DNA from: an uncultured Anaerococcus sp.
GTDB lineage: Bacteria; Bacillota; Clostridia; Tissierellales; Peptoniphilaceae
DNA: 51,505 nt
Assembly: GCA_943913325.1 (NCBI GenBank)
Contig: CALTXP010000001.1
Location: 1 to 51,505 of the forward strand
Direction: 5' to 3'
The position numbers were made by a program, and so were the translations under genes. Within the stretch, counting starts at the first letter, position 1; each line of letters opens with the position of its first letter. Below are positions 33,188-40,846 of this stretch, piece after piece. The notes under the pieces are model-generated. The model did no database searches. It was not told the origin of the DNA and saw nothing but the letters and a program-made list of their open reading frames with translations.

Positions 33188-34024
33188 ATGATTGATTCAC
33201 TTATAGTTTTAATAATAACTTCAATAACTTGCTCCTTACTTGGTGTATTCTTGATTTTGAGAAATCTTTCTATGCTTACAGATGCCATAAGTCATACGGT
33301 ATTGTTAGGTATAGTTTTGGCATATTTCTTAGTTAAAGATTTAGACTCTCCTTTATTAATAATAGGTGCATCTTTAATAGGTTTACTGACAGTTTATCTA
33401 GTAGAAAATATAGGTAAAAGAGGAATTAGTAAATATGATGATGCCATAGGTATGGTATTTCCAATATTTTTTGCGCTTGCCGTAATACTTATTAGTAAGT
33501 TTTTTAGGAATGTTCATCTAGATACTGATGTTGTTTTGATGGGGGAAGTTTTATTTTCCTCTTTAGTAACTGCTAATATATTTGGTCATCAGATATCTGT
33601 GGCAATAGTTTATGGAATATTAATTTTGATATTGACTATACTTTTTATAATTATTAATTATCAGAAGTTAAAAATATCTACTTTTGATAATAATTTTGCT
33701 TATTTGATAGGCATACCAACTAGTTTTTTATTTTATGGACTGATGACATTAACTAGTATCACATCAGTTATTTCTTTTAATAGTGTGGGTGCTATACTAG
33801 TTATATCGTTTTTTATAGGGCCTGGAGCTAGTAGTCTTCAACTTGTAAAGAGTTTAAAATCAGCGCTTATAGTGGCCTGCATTATAGCAGCTATAAATTC
33901 TATAGTGGGATTTTATCTTGCCCTATTCTTAAATGTTTCTGTGGCAGGTTTTATTGCATTTATCAATATGATTACTTATCTAGCTATACTTTTAGTTAAG
34001 AAGTATATTAAATATACAAATTAA
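33188..34024 (+). CDS. Metal ABC transporter permease 2 (ABC-3 family)
   Basis: A 278-residue paralogue of the preceding gene. LGVFLILRNLSMLTDAISHTVLLGI (about 18-42) carries the D-A-x-S-H signature, and the later helices end at GAILVISFFIGPGASSLQL. AAGGAG lies ten bases upstream. Divergence between the two permeases suggests an old duplication and a fixed heterodimer. Confidence 0.9.
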   Translation: MIDSLIVLIITSITCSLLGVFLILRNLSMLTDAISHTVLLGIVLAYFLVKDLDSPLLIIGASLIGLLTVYLVENIGKRGISKYDDAIGMVFPIFFALAVILISKFFRNVHLDTDVVLMGEVLFSSLVTANIFGHQISVAIVYGILILILTILFIIINYQKLKISTFDNNFAYLIGIPTSFLFYGLMTLTSITSVISFNSVGAILVISFFIGPGASSLQLVKSLKSALIVACIIAAINSIVGFYLALFLNVSVAGFIAFINMITYLAILLVKKYIKYTN

Positions 34025-34060
34025 GGAATATTTAGTAGTTAGATAAGGAAATTTAGACAT

Positions 34061-34711
34061 ATGTCAGAAGTAAATTCACAAAAGGAAGATTATTTAATAA
34101 CAATTTTCAAACTGATGGGAGAAGGTGAGAAAGTAACTAATAAGTCCATAAGTGAACAGCTTGACTTGGCTCCATCTTCAGTTACAGAGATGCTTAAAAA
34201 ACTTAAAGACCAAGGTCTAGTTAAAAATAGCAAAGAGAATATACTAACAGATAGTGGTATAGCTTTAACAAAAAAGATTTTATCAAAGCATAGATTATGG
34301 GAGTACTTTCTTGAAAAGGAACTAGAATTTTCTTGGAAAGATGTCCATCCTATAGCGAATAATTTGCAATCTGTAACAGATGATGAATTATTAGACAAGT
34401 TAAATGCTTATCTAGGATATCCTGATTATTGCCCTCATGGTTCAGTTATTTTTATTAACAATGAAAGTTCTTCAAAGGATCTTATAAAAATGAATCAAGC
34501 AAATCCGGATAAAGAGTATATAATTAGTAGAATAAGAGATAAAAGAGATTTACTTGAGTATTGCGAATCTATTGATATAAAAATAGGCGATAAAATAAAA
34601 CTTATTGCTTATGATAACTTTGATAATACGGTTATTGTTAAAACTAAAAATAAGGAAATAAGAATCTCTCCGAAAGCTAGTAAAGATATATATTTATTAG
34701 ATGAAAAATAA
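34061..34711 (+). CDS. DtxR-family metal-dependent repressor
   Basis: A 216-residue regulator with three parts. A winged helix (about 1-65) has KSISEQLDLAPSSVTEMLKKLKDQGLV. The dimerisation and metal-binding domain (about 66-135) has KHRLWEYFLEKEL and CPHG. An SH3-like FeoA domain forms the C-terminus (about 145-216). The presence of the SH3 domain sets it apart from the short Bacillus MntR (about 140 residues) and resembles SloR/ScaR/IdeR. It is expected to bind the palindrome at 30574 when Mn or Fe is plentiful, repressing the transporter and itself. Confidence 0.9.
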   Translation: MSEVNSQKEDYLITIFKLMGEGEKVTNKSISEQLDLAPSSVTEMLKKLKDQGLVKNSKENILTDSGIALTKKILSKHRLWEYFLEKELEFSWKDVHPIANNLQSVTDDELLDKLNAYLGYPDYCPHGSVIFINNESSSKDLIKMNQANPDKEYIISRIRDKRDLLEYCESIDIKIGDKIKLIAYDNFDNTVIVKTKNKEIRISPKASKDIYLLDEK

Positions 34712-34733
34712 AACTTATTATATTGCAAGTTTT
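34710..34733 (+). terminator. Weak hairpin after the metal transporter operon
   Basis: AAAACTT (34710-34716) and AAGTTTT (34727-34733) pair across a ten-base loop; the tail is T/A-mixed. Possibly the operon terminator, but only seven pairs. Confidence 0.35.
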
Positions 34734-34807
34734 AATATTTATTATAAATGGGTATAAAATTAAAGTCACAAAGATAATTCGTTAAATAGTATATAAGGAG
34801 TTAAAAT

Positions 34808-35914
34808 ATGATTATAGGAATACCAAAAGAAATAAAGGATAATGAAAACAGAGTTGCTGTTATACCAGGATCTGTATTAGAACTAAGCAAAAATAATACA
34901 GTTTACATCGAAAAAGGTGCAGGAATTGGATCTGGAATTTCAGATGAAGATTATAAAGAAGCTGGAGCAGAAATTTTAGATACTGCAAAAGAAGTTTGGG
35001 AAAAATCTGATATGATTTATAAGGTTAAAGAACCTCTAGAAGAGGAATACCAATACTTTAGAGAAGGTCTTATATTATATACTTACCTTCACCTAGCAAG
35101 TAATAAAAAATTAGCACAAGCTTTAGTAGATAATAAAGTTATCGGTATAGGTTATGAAACTTTACAATTAGATGGAAAACTTCCATTACTTCGTCCTATG
35201 TCAGAAATTGCTGGACGTATGGCTGTACAAGAAGGTGCAAGATACTTAACAAGCCCAGAAGGTGGAGAAGGAATCTTACTTCAAGGTGTACCAGGTGTTA
35301 GACCTGCAAATGTAGTTGTAGTAGGAGCTGGTACAGTAGGTACAGCAGCAGCAAGAATAGCAGTTGGTATGGGAGCTAGAGTTACAGTTCTAGATGTTAA
35401 TATTGATTCACTTACAGAAATTACAAATATATTCCCAGATAAAGTAGAAACACTTTATTCAAATCCACTTAATATCAAAGAAGCTACTAAAAATGCAGAC
35501 TTAGTAATTTCTACAGTATTAATCCCAGGACGTAAAGCTCCACAACTTATCAAAGAAGAATATGTAAAAGAAATGAAAGAGGGATCAGTAGTAGTAGACG
35601 TTGCTATTGACCAAGGTGGTTCTACAGACCTTACTAAAAATAGACCAACATCACACTCTAATCCAGTATTTAATGAATATGGAGTAGTTCACTATGCTGT
35701 AGCAAATATCCCAGGTGCCGTAGCTAAAACAAGTACCTACGCATTAAGTAATGCTACAACAAAATATGCAAAAGCTATAGCAAATAATGGATTAAAAACA
35801 GCTAGTGAAACATTCCCAGAAATAATTAGTGGTATCAATACATTCGAAGGAAGCATAGCTTACGAACCAGTAGCAGAAGACTTAGGAATGGAATATAAAG
35901 AATTAAATATGTAA
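34808..35914 (+). CDS. ald: Alanine dehydrogenase
   Basis: A 368-residue NAD-dependent enzyme (alanine + NAD to pyruvate + ammonia + NADH). It opens MIIGIPKEIKDNENRVAVIP with the substrate Arg and has the catalytic His in LHLAS, VVVGAGTVGTAAARIAVGMGARVTVLD as the Rossmann nucleotide site (about 168-195) and VPGVRPANV. The conserved VDVAIDQGG and NIPGAVAKTSTYALSNAT blocks are present. AAGGAG lies seven bases upstream. Monocistronic, with a clear terminator. It would serve amino acid fermentation or ammonia handling. Confidence 0.96.
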   Translation: MIIGIPKEIKDNENRVAVIPGSVLELSKNNTVYIEKGAGIGSGISDEDYKEAGAEILDTAKEVWEKSDMIYKVKEPLEEEYQYFREGLILYTYLHLASNKKLAQALVDNKVIGIGYETLQLDGKLPLLRPMSEIAGRMAVQEGARYLTSPEGGEGILLQGVPGVRPANVVVVGAGTVGTAAARIAVGMGARVTVLDVNIDSLTEITNIFPDKVETLYSNPLNIKEATKNADLVISTVLIPGRKAPQLIKEEYVKEMKEGSVVVDVAIDQGGSTDLTKNRPTSHSNPVFNEYGVVHYAVANIPGAVAKTSTYALSNATTKYAKAIANNGLKTASETFPEIISGINTFEGSIAYEPVAEDLGMEYKELNM

Positions 35915-35939
35915 TATCTTTACAAAGATAGTAGAAAAG

Positions 35940-35963
35940 GAGCTGGTAAAACAGCTCTTTTTT
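35940..35963 (+). terminator. Terminator of ald
   Basis: GAGCTG (35940-35945) and CAGCTC (35952-35957) around GTAAAA, followed by six T. Lies 25 bases after the stop codon. Confidence 0.88.
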
Positions 35964-36037
35964 AATGTAGAATTTTATTGAATACTTAATAAATTATTGA
36001 TTAGAGAAAAGAAATATCTTTGATAATAGAATAATAA

Positions 36038-36233
36038 AACAGTCAACATATAAGGTTGACTGTTGAAAGCTCTCACAGAGTTTGCAAAATTATGCTAAGA
36101 AGAGTTTAAGTGAGAGAGTACAAAAGTTTGAGGGTAAAAACTTTTGTACACGTAGGTAAACAGTTTATACAATTTTTTATTAAGGAAGAGTACGCATTGC
36201 GATGAAAATTAATACGTTAAGCTATAACTGTTT
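36038..36233. ncRNA. Candidate structured RNA: four consecutive hairpins
   Basis: Four stems occur one after another in a 477-nt gap with no gene. They are AACAGTCAAC/GTTGACTGTT (36038-36064), CTCTCAC/GTGAGAG (36070-36116), a perfect 12-bp stem GTACAAAAGTTT/AAACTTTTGTAC (36118-36149, loop GAGGGTAA) and AAACAGTTTATA/TATAACTGTTT (36158-36233). Read on the minus strand, the first stem is followed by TTATTATT, a weak terminator tail, so the transcript might run leftward. I cannot match it to a known class; 6S-like or regulatory RNA are possibilities. The flanking DNA to 36391 is AT-rich, with a TATAAT near 36365 likely serving the next gene. Confidence 0.45.
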
Positions 36234-36391
36234 CCTTGTAAATATAATAGTAGATAATTGTTTTAAAAATATAAGATCTTTGTAAAGTATTTGTTAAGTA
36301 ATATTTATCACATTATTAAAAATCTATGATAAAATTTATATTTTTATTAGTTTCGATATCTGTTATAATATTACTAGATTAAGAGGAAGAT

Positions 36392-37510
36392 ATGGGATTT
36401 ACTTTATTTACGCTTAGTGAACTAAGCTTATTTTTAATAAATACTTTAATAAAATTTAAAGATCAAAGAGAAAAGAAACTTTTAGCAGGACTAATGTTTT
36501 TTATTATGTTTATCTTTGCAGCCCTTCGTGGTTCTGGGGATGCGGATTACTACAATTACTTGTGGTTTGCTCGTGATATAGGAACCGATTTTTCTAATGT
36601 TATGAATTTTTCATATCCTGTAGAATTTTCTTTTAGATTATTTTCCTATCTAATAAATGTTTTGGGCTTATCTCGTCAATGGATAATTGTAATTATGAAT
36701 ATTTTATCTATTCTCCCTGTAGCCTTTATAAGTTTAAAATATAGTCCAAATCCTTTTTTATCAGCACTTATATTTTTGCCAATCTTTATCCAGTTTGACA
36801 TGCAGACGGCAAGAACTGCTAGTGCTGTGGGACTTGGCTTAATAAGTATATATTCTTTTAGTGAAAAAAGATGGCTGAAAAGCATTTTGTTTTTTTTATT
36901 TGCACTTAGTTTTCATACAGCAAGCATAATTATCTTGCCATTTTTATTTTTTATGGCTTTTAGGATGAGCAATCTTTTTAAGATTATTACAGCTTCTATA
37001 GCCTTTCTCATATCAGTCTTTTCTAGTTTTATGTTTAAAATGCTAGCTAATATATTAGCGGCGATAGGACTTGGAAGGATGTCTACTAAGGTAATGACCT
37101 ATACTTTTACAGGTAAGTTTGCAGGGGCTATGAAATTTTATGATCCTAGAATACTTTTTGCCATAGCTTTATTTATGACAAGCCTAATGTATTTTAACAA
37201 GGATAGTTTTGATAAGTTATCTATGAAAGAAGCTAGTAATAAGGCTATGTGGTTTAGCCTTTTAGTGTTATTGGTATTTAGATCTTCTATTGCTATAGCC
37301 TTTAGATTTTCAACATTTTTTACAATATTAGAGATTATTTACATACCACTTGTTATGGAAGAAATAAAAGAGAAAGATGAGCTGGGCAGATTTTTGATAG
37401 GATTAAGTGTTCTAATATTTTTAATTCCTTATGCCATATTTTTAATGGCCAAGGCACCAGCTTATGATTTTTTCTTTACAAACTTAAATGCTATCCATTC
37501 GTTGAGTTAA
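36392..37510 (+). CDS. EpsG/Wzy-like polysaccharide polymerase
   Basis: A 372-residue membrane protein with about ten helices. It resembles EpsG-family proteins of exopolysaccharide clusters, with ALRGSGDADYYNYLWFARDI-like sequence (about 47-66) near the start, the QTARTASAVGLGLISIYSFSEKRWLKSILFFL segment and ALSFHTASII (His in the central helices). Such proteins polymerise repeat units outside the membrane. GAGGAAG lies upstream. The following Wzz-like gene supports the assignment. No glycosyltransferases are nearby, so the set is a small satellite cluster. Confidence 0.75.
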   Translation: MGFTLFTLSELSLFLINTLIKFKDQREKKLLAGLMFFIMFIFAALRGSGDADYYNYLWFARDIGTDFSNVMNFSYPVEFSFRLFSYLINVLGLSRQWIIVIMNILSILPVAFISLKYSPNPFLSALIFLPIFIQFDMQTARTASAVGLGLISIYSFSEKRWLKSILFFLFALSFHTASIIILPFLFFMAFRMSNLFKIITASIAFLISVFSSFMFKMLANILAAIGLGRMSTKVMTYTFTGKFAGAMKFYDPRILFAIALFMTSLMYFNKDSFDKLSMKEASNKAMWFSLLVLLVFRSSIAIAFRFSTFFTILEIIYIPLVMEEIKEKDELGRFLIGLSVLIFLIPYAIFLMAKAPAYDFFFTNLNAIHSLS

Positions 37511-37519
37511 GGAGGATAA

Positions 37520-38551
37520 ATGGAAAGAGTAACTATAAAACAAATTATGCAAGCAATCAAAAGAAATAAGTGGCTTGTAATAATTCCGGCCCTTATTTTG
37601 GGACTTGCAATTTTTGGTACAAAAGTGCTTAGGAGCAATTCCTATGAAGCAGAAACTGTACTTATGGTAACTAGTAACGATGAGGAACCTATTAGCTATA
37701 ATAAGCTAATCTTAAATGAAAAGCTTGCTAATATTTACGCTCAATTTTTAGAGTCTGAAGATTTATATGAAAGGGTTTCTGAAAAATTAGACTCAGGTTT
37801 AGAAGCAGAGGATATAGAAAATAAGCTTGACTATGATGTAAACCCACAAGCAGGTGTAATTAGTTTTACCTACAAGGATAGTAACGAAGATCGTGCAAAA
37901 GATACTATTACTTTTATTACTGAAGAGTTTAGATCTTATGCAAAAGAGTATCTTAATATGCAAAACATTGATTACTTGCAAAATGTAGTGGTTAAGGAAA
38001 CTTCAAAAACTCGTGGTGTGATCTTTAGTATAGTAGGTCTAATACTAGGAGCTCTAATAGGCCTTTTAATGCTTATGATCAAGGAAATATTATCCGATGG
38101 AATCGAAGAGGCAGATGATATAAGAGAATTAGGCATTGAGCTTTTGGGAGATGTTTCTGATGATAGCAAAAGTGAATTTGCAAAAATAAGAAAGAAAATC
38201 AGAAATACATCAGCTAAGGCGGTTCTTGGTCTAAGTCCAGTAGATGATAAGATTTATAAGCAAAGTATAGGGCAAATACTAGCGGAAACTTTAAAAGCTC
38301 CAGTGCTCTCTCAAAAAGATATGAGTATTGATCAGATTAAAAGTGAACTTCTATCTTATGAAGAGAATAAAGATTATATCATAATTGAAGAGAATTCGCT
38401 CGATGATCCAATGATTTATGATCTAGCTGATTTAGAAGATTATAAAATTATAGTTGCTAAAAGCTCTATTTCAAAAAAAGAATTGATAAGATATGTTAAT
38501 GAGTTGGAAAGACTTGGTATAAAAGTTTTAGGGGTGATTTATTATAACTAA
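37520..38551 (+). CDS. Wzz/YveK-like chain-length regulator with degenerate BY-kinase-like C-terminus
   Basis: A 343-residue protein. The Wzz-type part has a cytoplasmic N-terminus, helix 1 (WLVIIPALILGLAIFGTKV, about 17-36), an outer domain (about 37-165) and helix 2 (about 169-188), ending DDIRELGIELLGDV. Residues from about 250 on (DYIIIEENSLDDPMIYDLADLEDYKIIVAKSS and KELIRYVNELERLGIKVLGVIYYN) align by eye with the later half of CpsD/YwqD tyrosine kinases: Walker B-like strand, D-x-V-x-L-V strand and LGVxxN end. No Walker A (GKST) and no Tyr cluster are present, so it cannot be an active kinase. AAGGAGG precedes the start. Confidence 0.8.
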   Translation: MERVTIKQIMQAIKRNKWLVIIPALILGLAIFGTKVLRSNSYEAETVLMVTSNDEEPISYNKLILNEKLANIYAQFLESEDLYERVSEKLDSGLEAEDIENKLDYDVNPQAGVISFTYKDSNEDRAKDTITFITEEFRSYAKEYLNMQNIDYLQNVVVKETSKTRGVIFSIVGLILGALIGLLMLMIKEILSDGIEEADDIRELGIELLGDVSDDSKSEFAKIRKKIRNTSAKAVLGLSPVDDKIYKQSIGQILAETLKAPVLSQKDMSIDQIKSELLSYEENKDYIIIEENSLDDPMIYDLADLEDYKIIVAKSSISKKELIRYVNELERLGIKVLGVIYYN

Positions 38552-38861
38552 GCGTTTTATATTTGCTTTGGCAATAATATTAGTATCCTGTCAAAATCCA
38601 GAATCCTATAGAGCTAAGGATATAGAGATTAAGGAAAATATTAAAAGAGAAGCTATAAATGAAGATCCTCAAATAAATGGAATGTATGAAGTTACTGAAG
38701 ATACTAATCTTTATTCTGACCTTGATGGTAAAGAAGCTTTTGATACGCTAGATAAAGGATCTATTGTAACAATTCTTGAAGAAGAGGAAGATGGTTTTAT
38801 AAGAGTAGATTATAATGGGAATGAAGGATATGTGAAGGTAAGTTTACTAAAAGGCATCTAA
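38544..38861 (+). CDS. Small SH3-domain lipoprotein, apparent non-AUG start
   Basis: About 105 residues. The lipobox is I-L-V-S-C preceded by the basic and hydrophobic run T-K-R-F-I-F-A-L-A, so the mature protein begins at Cys. A bacterial SH3 domain follows (about 45-100: YEVTEDTNLYSDLDGKEAF, GSIVTILEEEEDGFIRVDYNGNEGYVKVSLL). No ATG, GTG or CTG is in frame before the lipobox. ATT (38541) or ATA (38544) sit 6-9 bases after GGGGTGAT, while the TTG at 38568 would destroy the signal peptide. The start overlaps the Wzz gene end. It likely binds cell wall or polymer. Confidence 0.65.
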   Translation: MTKRFIFALAIILVSCQNPESYRAKDIEIKENIKREAINEDPQINGMYEVTEDTNLYSDLDGKEAFDTLDKGSIVTILEEEEDGFIRVDYNGNEGYVKVSLLKGI

Positions 38862-38955
38862 GCATCTATAATTAGTAATATTATAAGGAGTAAATGATCT
38901 ATCTTTATTAATAGAAGGTAGGTTAAATTATGTATTATAAGCTCCTTATTTTAAT

Positions 38956-38983
38956 TTGCAAAAATTTATCAAAAAGTTATAAT
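38956..38983 (+). promoter_or_regulatory. Promoter of thiT
   Basis: TTGCAA (38956-38961), a 16-base spacer and TATAAT (38978-38983); transcription would begin right at the TPP aptamer. Confidence 0.65.
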
Positions 38984-38992
38984 ATACATATG

Positions 38993-39062
38993 CACTAGGG
39001 GTGCCTTATAGCTGAAAATATACCCTTAAACCAGTTCAAGGTAATGCTTGCGGGGGAAGGTG
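38993..39062 (+). ncRNA. TPP riboswitch upstream of thiT
   Basis: The thi-box elements appear in order: CTAGGGGTGCC, GCTGAAAATA, ACCCTTAAACCAG, then GGTAATGCTTGCGGGGGAAGG. The CTGAAA variation of CTGAGA and a 3' arm of GCGGGGGAA are slightly off consensus but all paired elements are complete. The hairpin at 39067-39097 is the expression platform. Confidence 0.9.
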
Positions 39063-39066
39063 TCTA

Positions 39067-39104
39067 ACCTCTTATTAGCATTGTGCTAGAAGGAGGTATT
39101 TTTT
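39067..39104 (+). promoter_or_regulatory. Expression platform sequestering the thiT ribosome site
   Basis: ACCTC (39067-39071) pairs with GAGGT (39093-39097), burying the AGGAGGT ribosome site; TAGCA/TGCTA extends the stem. The hairpin is followed directly by a run of Ts that ends at the ATG (39105), so it could block translation and also terminate transcription. Confidence 0.7.
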
Positions 39105-39665
39105 ATGGGAAATAATAAAAATTGGACAACGAGAATGTTAACTGAGGGAGCTATTTGCTTAGCTTTATCCTTTGTTTTAGGGCGTATTAAACTTTTTACT
39201 ATGCCTCAAGAAGGTTCAGTTACTGCTGGACAAATGATTCCTTTGATAATATATGCTATGAGATATGGAACAGGAAAGGGATTTGTTGTTGGAGCCTTAT
39301 ATGGAATTATAGATATGATGTTAGGTGGGGGGATATACCATCCTGTGCAAGCAATCCTAGATTACCCATTAGCATTTGGACTTTTAGGTCTAGCTGGTAT
39401 ATACGCAGAAGAGTTCCAAAAAACTAAATCAATAGCACCTGTATTAAAAGGATCTGCTATTGGAGTTTTAGCTAGATTAATTTGCCATGTATTATCAGGA
39501 GTTATATTTTTTAAAGAATATACACCAGAAGGAATGAATCCTTGGGTTTATTCAATAAGCTATAATGGATCTTTCTTAGCGGTAGAATTTATAATAACTG
39601 TACTAATCATCTACTTATTAAGAAATTTCTTGACAAGAGATTTACCTAAATTAGAAAATAGATAA
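39105..39665 (+). CDS. thiT: ECF thiamine transporter substrate-binding subunit ThiT
   Basis: A 186-residue membrane protein with six helices, the S component that captures thiamine for the shared EcfA-EcfA'-EcfT module (not in this window). Segments such as LTEGAICLALSFVLGRIKLFTMPQEGSVTAGQMIPLIIYAMRYG, MMLGGGIYHPVQAILDYPLAFGLLGLAG and MNPWVYSISYNGSFL match the YuaJ/ThiT family. The riboswitch ahead of it confirms the thiamine specificity. Independent transcription, with a terminator following. Confidence 0.95.
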   Translation: MGNNKNWTTRMLTEGAICLALSFVLGRIKLFTMPQEGSVTAGQMIPLIIYAMRYGTGKGFVVGALYGIIDMMLGGGIYHPVQAILDYPLAFGLLGLAGIYAEEFQKTKSIAPVLKGSAIGVLARLICHVLSGVIFFKEYTPEGMNPWVYSISYNGSFLAVEFIITVLIIYLLRNFLTRDLPKLENR

Positions 39666-39674
39666 TATTTTTTG

Positions 39675-39702
39675 TAGCAAGCTTTCTGCTTGCTATTTTT
39701 TT
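39675..39702 (+). terminator. Terminator of thiT
   Basis: TAGCAAGC (39675-39682) and GCTTGCTA (39688-39695) pair perfectly around TTTCT, with a seven-T tail. Confidence 0.92.
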
Positions 39703-39727
39703 ATTTAATAAAAAATGAAAAAAATAC

Positions 39728-39755
39728 TTGCATTTATTAAAAATCGAGCTATAAT
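39728..39755 (+). promoter_or_regulatory. Promoter of the YtrA-type operon
   Basis: TTGCAT (39728-39733), a 16-base spacer and TATAAT (39750-39755). Confidence 0.65.
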
Positions 39756-39785
39756 ATTATTGTACTAAGATAGTAATACAATAAT
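39756..39785. promoter_or_regulatory. Operator candidate of the GntR/YtrA-type regulator
   Basis: ATTATTGTA (39756-39764) and TACAATAAT (39777-39785) form a perfect 9-bp inverted repeat, with TACTA/TAGTA nested inside. It lies directly after the -10 box and covers the transcription start, an ideal repressor site for the autoregulated GntR-family gene at 39805. Confidence 0.7.
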
Positions 39786-39804
39786 ACAAATTAAGGAGAC
39801 GTAG

Positions 39805-40170
39805 ATGGACTTTGATAATTCTAGACCTATCTATCTGCAACTTCTAGAAGAATTTAAGCTAAAGATATCAACTGGACAATGGCCTGCAGGTTCTAAGATT
39901 GATTCTGTAAGAAACCTTGCAAGTACTTATGAGGTTAATCCAAATACTGTTCAAAAAGCTTTAGTAGAATTAGAACGTGATGGACTTTCAGAAACTAGGC
40001 GAACAGCTGGTAGATTTGTTACTGAAAATAAAAATTTGATATCTAAATTAGAAAATTCTTCCTTTTATGATTTGGCAGACCAATTTATAAAAGGAGCTGA
40101 AAATTTGCACTTAGACATGAATCAAGCCATTGATCAATTAAGGTCATATTGGGAGGAAAAAAATGATTGA
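39805..40170 (+). CDS. GntR-family repressor, YtrA subfamily
   Basis: A 121-residue regulator. The winged-helix part has SRPIYLQLLEEFKLKISTGQWPAGSKIDSVRNLASTYEVNPNTVQKALVELERDGL (about 6-60), and a short C-terminal helical region (about 75-121) replaces the large effector domain, which defines the YtrA group. YtrA proteins repress an adjacent ABC transporter operon and, in Bacillus, respond to cell-wall antibiotics. It overlaps the ATPase gene by eight bases. AAGGAG upstream. Confidence 0.9.
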   Translation: MDFDNSRPIYLQLLEEFKLKISTGQWPAGSKIDSVRNLASTYEVNPNTVQKALVELERDGLSETRRTAGRFVTENKNLISKLENSSFYDLADQFIKGAENLHLDMNQAIDQLRSYWEEKND

Positions 40171-40846
40171 GACTAAAAACTTAACTATGGTCTATAACGG
40201 TCAAGCTGTTTTAGATAATGTTAACTTAAACTTAGAAGATGGACAAATTATAGGGCTTGTAGGGGAAAATGGATCTGGTAAAACAACACTTATAAGAATC
40301 CTTGCAGGACTTGAAAGAAACTACCAAGGTGGTGTAAAAATAAATGGTAAATTACCTGGTGGAGATACTAATAATATGCTCTCATATCAGCCAGACCATC
40401 TAGCCTTGGATGATAACTTAAAAGTTTATCAAATAGTAGATATATATACTAAATTTTTTGAAGACTTCTCTAGCGATCAATTTTATAAACTATTAGAAAA
40501 ATTTGAAATATCCAAAGATCTAAAGATTAAGGAATGTTCTAAAGGAATGAAAGAAAAACTTCAAATAGCCTTAACTTTATCAAGAAAGTCTAGGGTCTAT
40601 CTTTTAGATGAACCATTAAGTGGTATTGATCCAAAATCAAGAAAGATGGTCCTAACTACTATAATTGAGAATTTTGATTATGAAGGGATCTTACTTCTTT
40701 CAACTCACTTAATAGGAGAGGTAGAAAGAGCCTTAGATAGAGTTTTATTTATGAGTCATGGAAAAATAGTTGTAGATGAGACTGTTGATGATATAAGGGA
40801 AAAACACCACATGGGTGTTGAAGATTACTTTACGGAGGTTATATAA
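40163..40846 (+). CDS. ABC transporter ATP-binding protein (YtrB-like)
   Basis: A 227-residue ATPase: GENGSGKTT (about 34), the signature CSKGMKEKLQIALTL (a degenerate LSGGQ) and VYLLDEPLSGID. The switch His is in LSTHL. Regulator, ATPase and permease overlap in turn, so they are made together. Export of a peptide or antibiotic is a common role, but the substrate is not known here. Confidence 0.9.
   Translation: MIETKNLTMVYNGQAVLDNVNLNLEDGQIIGLVGENGSGKTTLIRILAGLERNYQGGVKINGKLPGGDTNNMLSYQPDHLALDDNLKVYQIVDIYTKFFEDFSSDQFYKLLEKFEISKDLKIKECSKGMKEKLQIALTLSRKSRVYLLDEPLSGIDPKSRKMVLTTIIENFDYEGILLLSTHLIGEVERALDRVLFMSHGKIVVDETVDDIREKHHMGVEDYFTEVI

Noticed and set aside
36038..36233. tRNA, tmRNA or SRP RNA in the gap after ald
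   Set aside because: I found no CCA-type acceptor, T-loop GTTCRA, tag-peptide frame or SRP GGAA-tetraloop domain.
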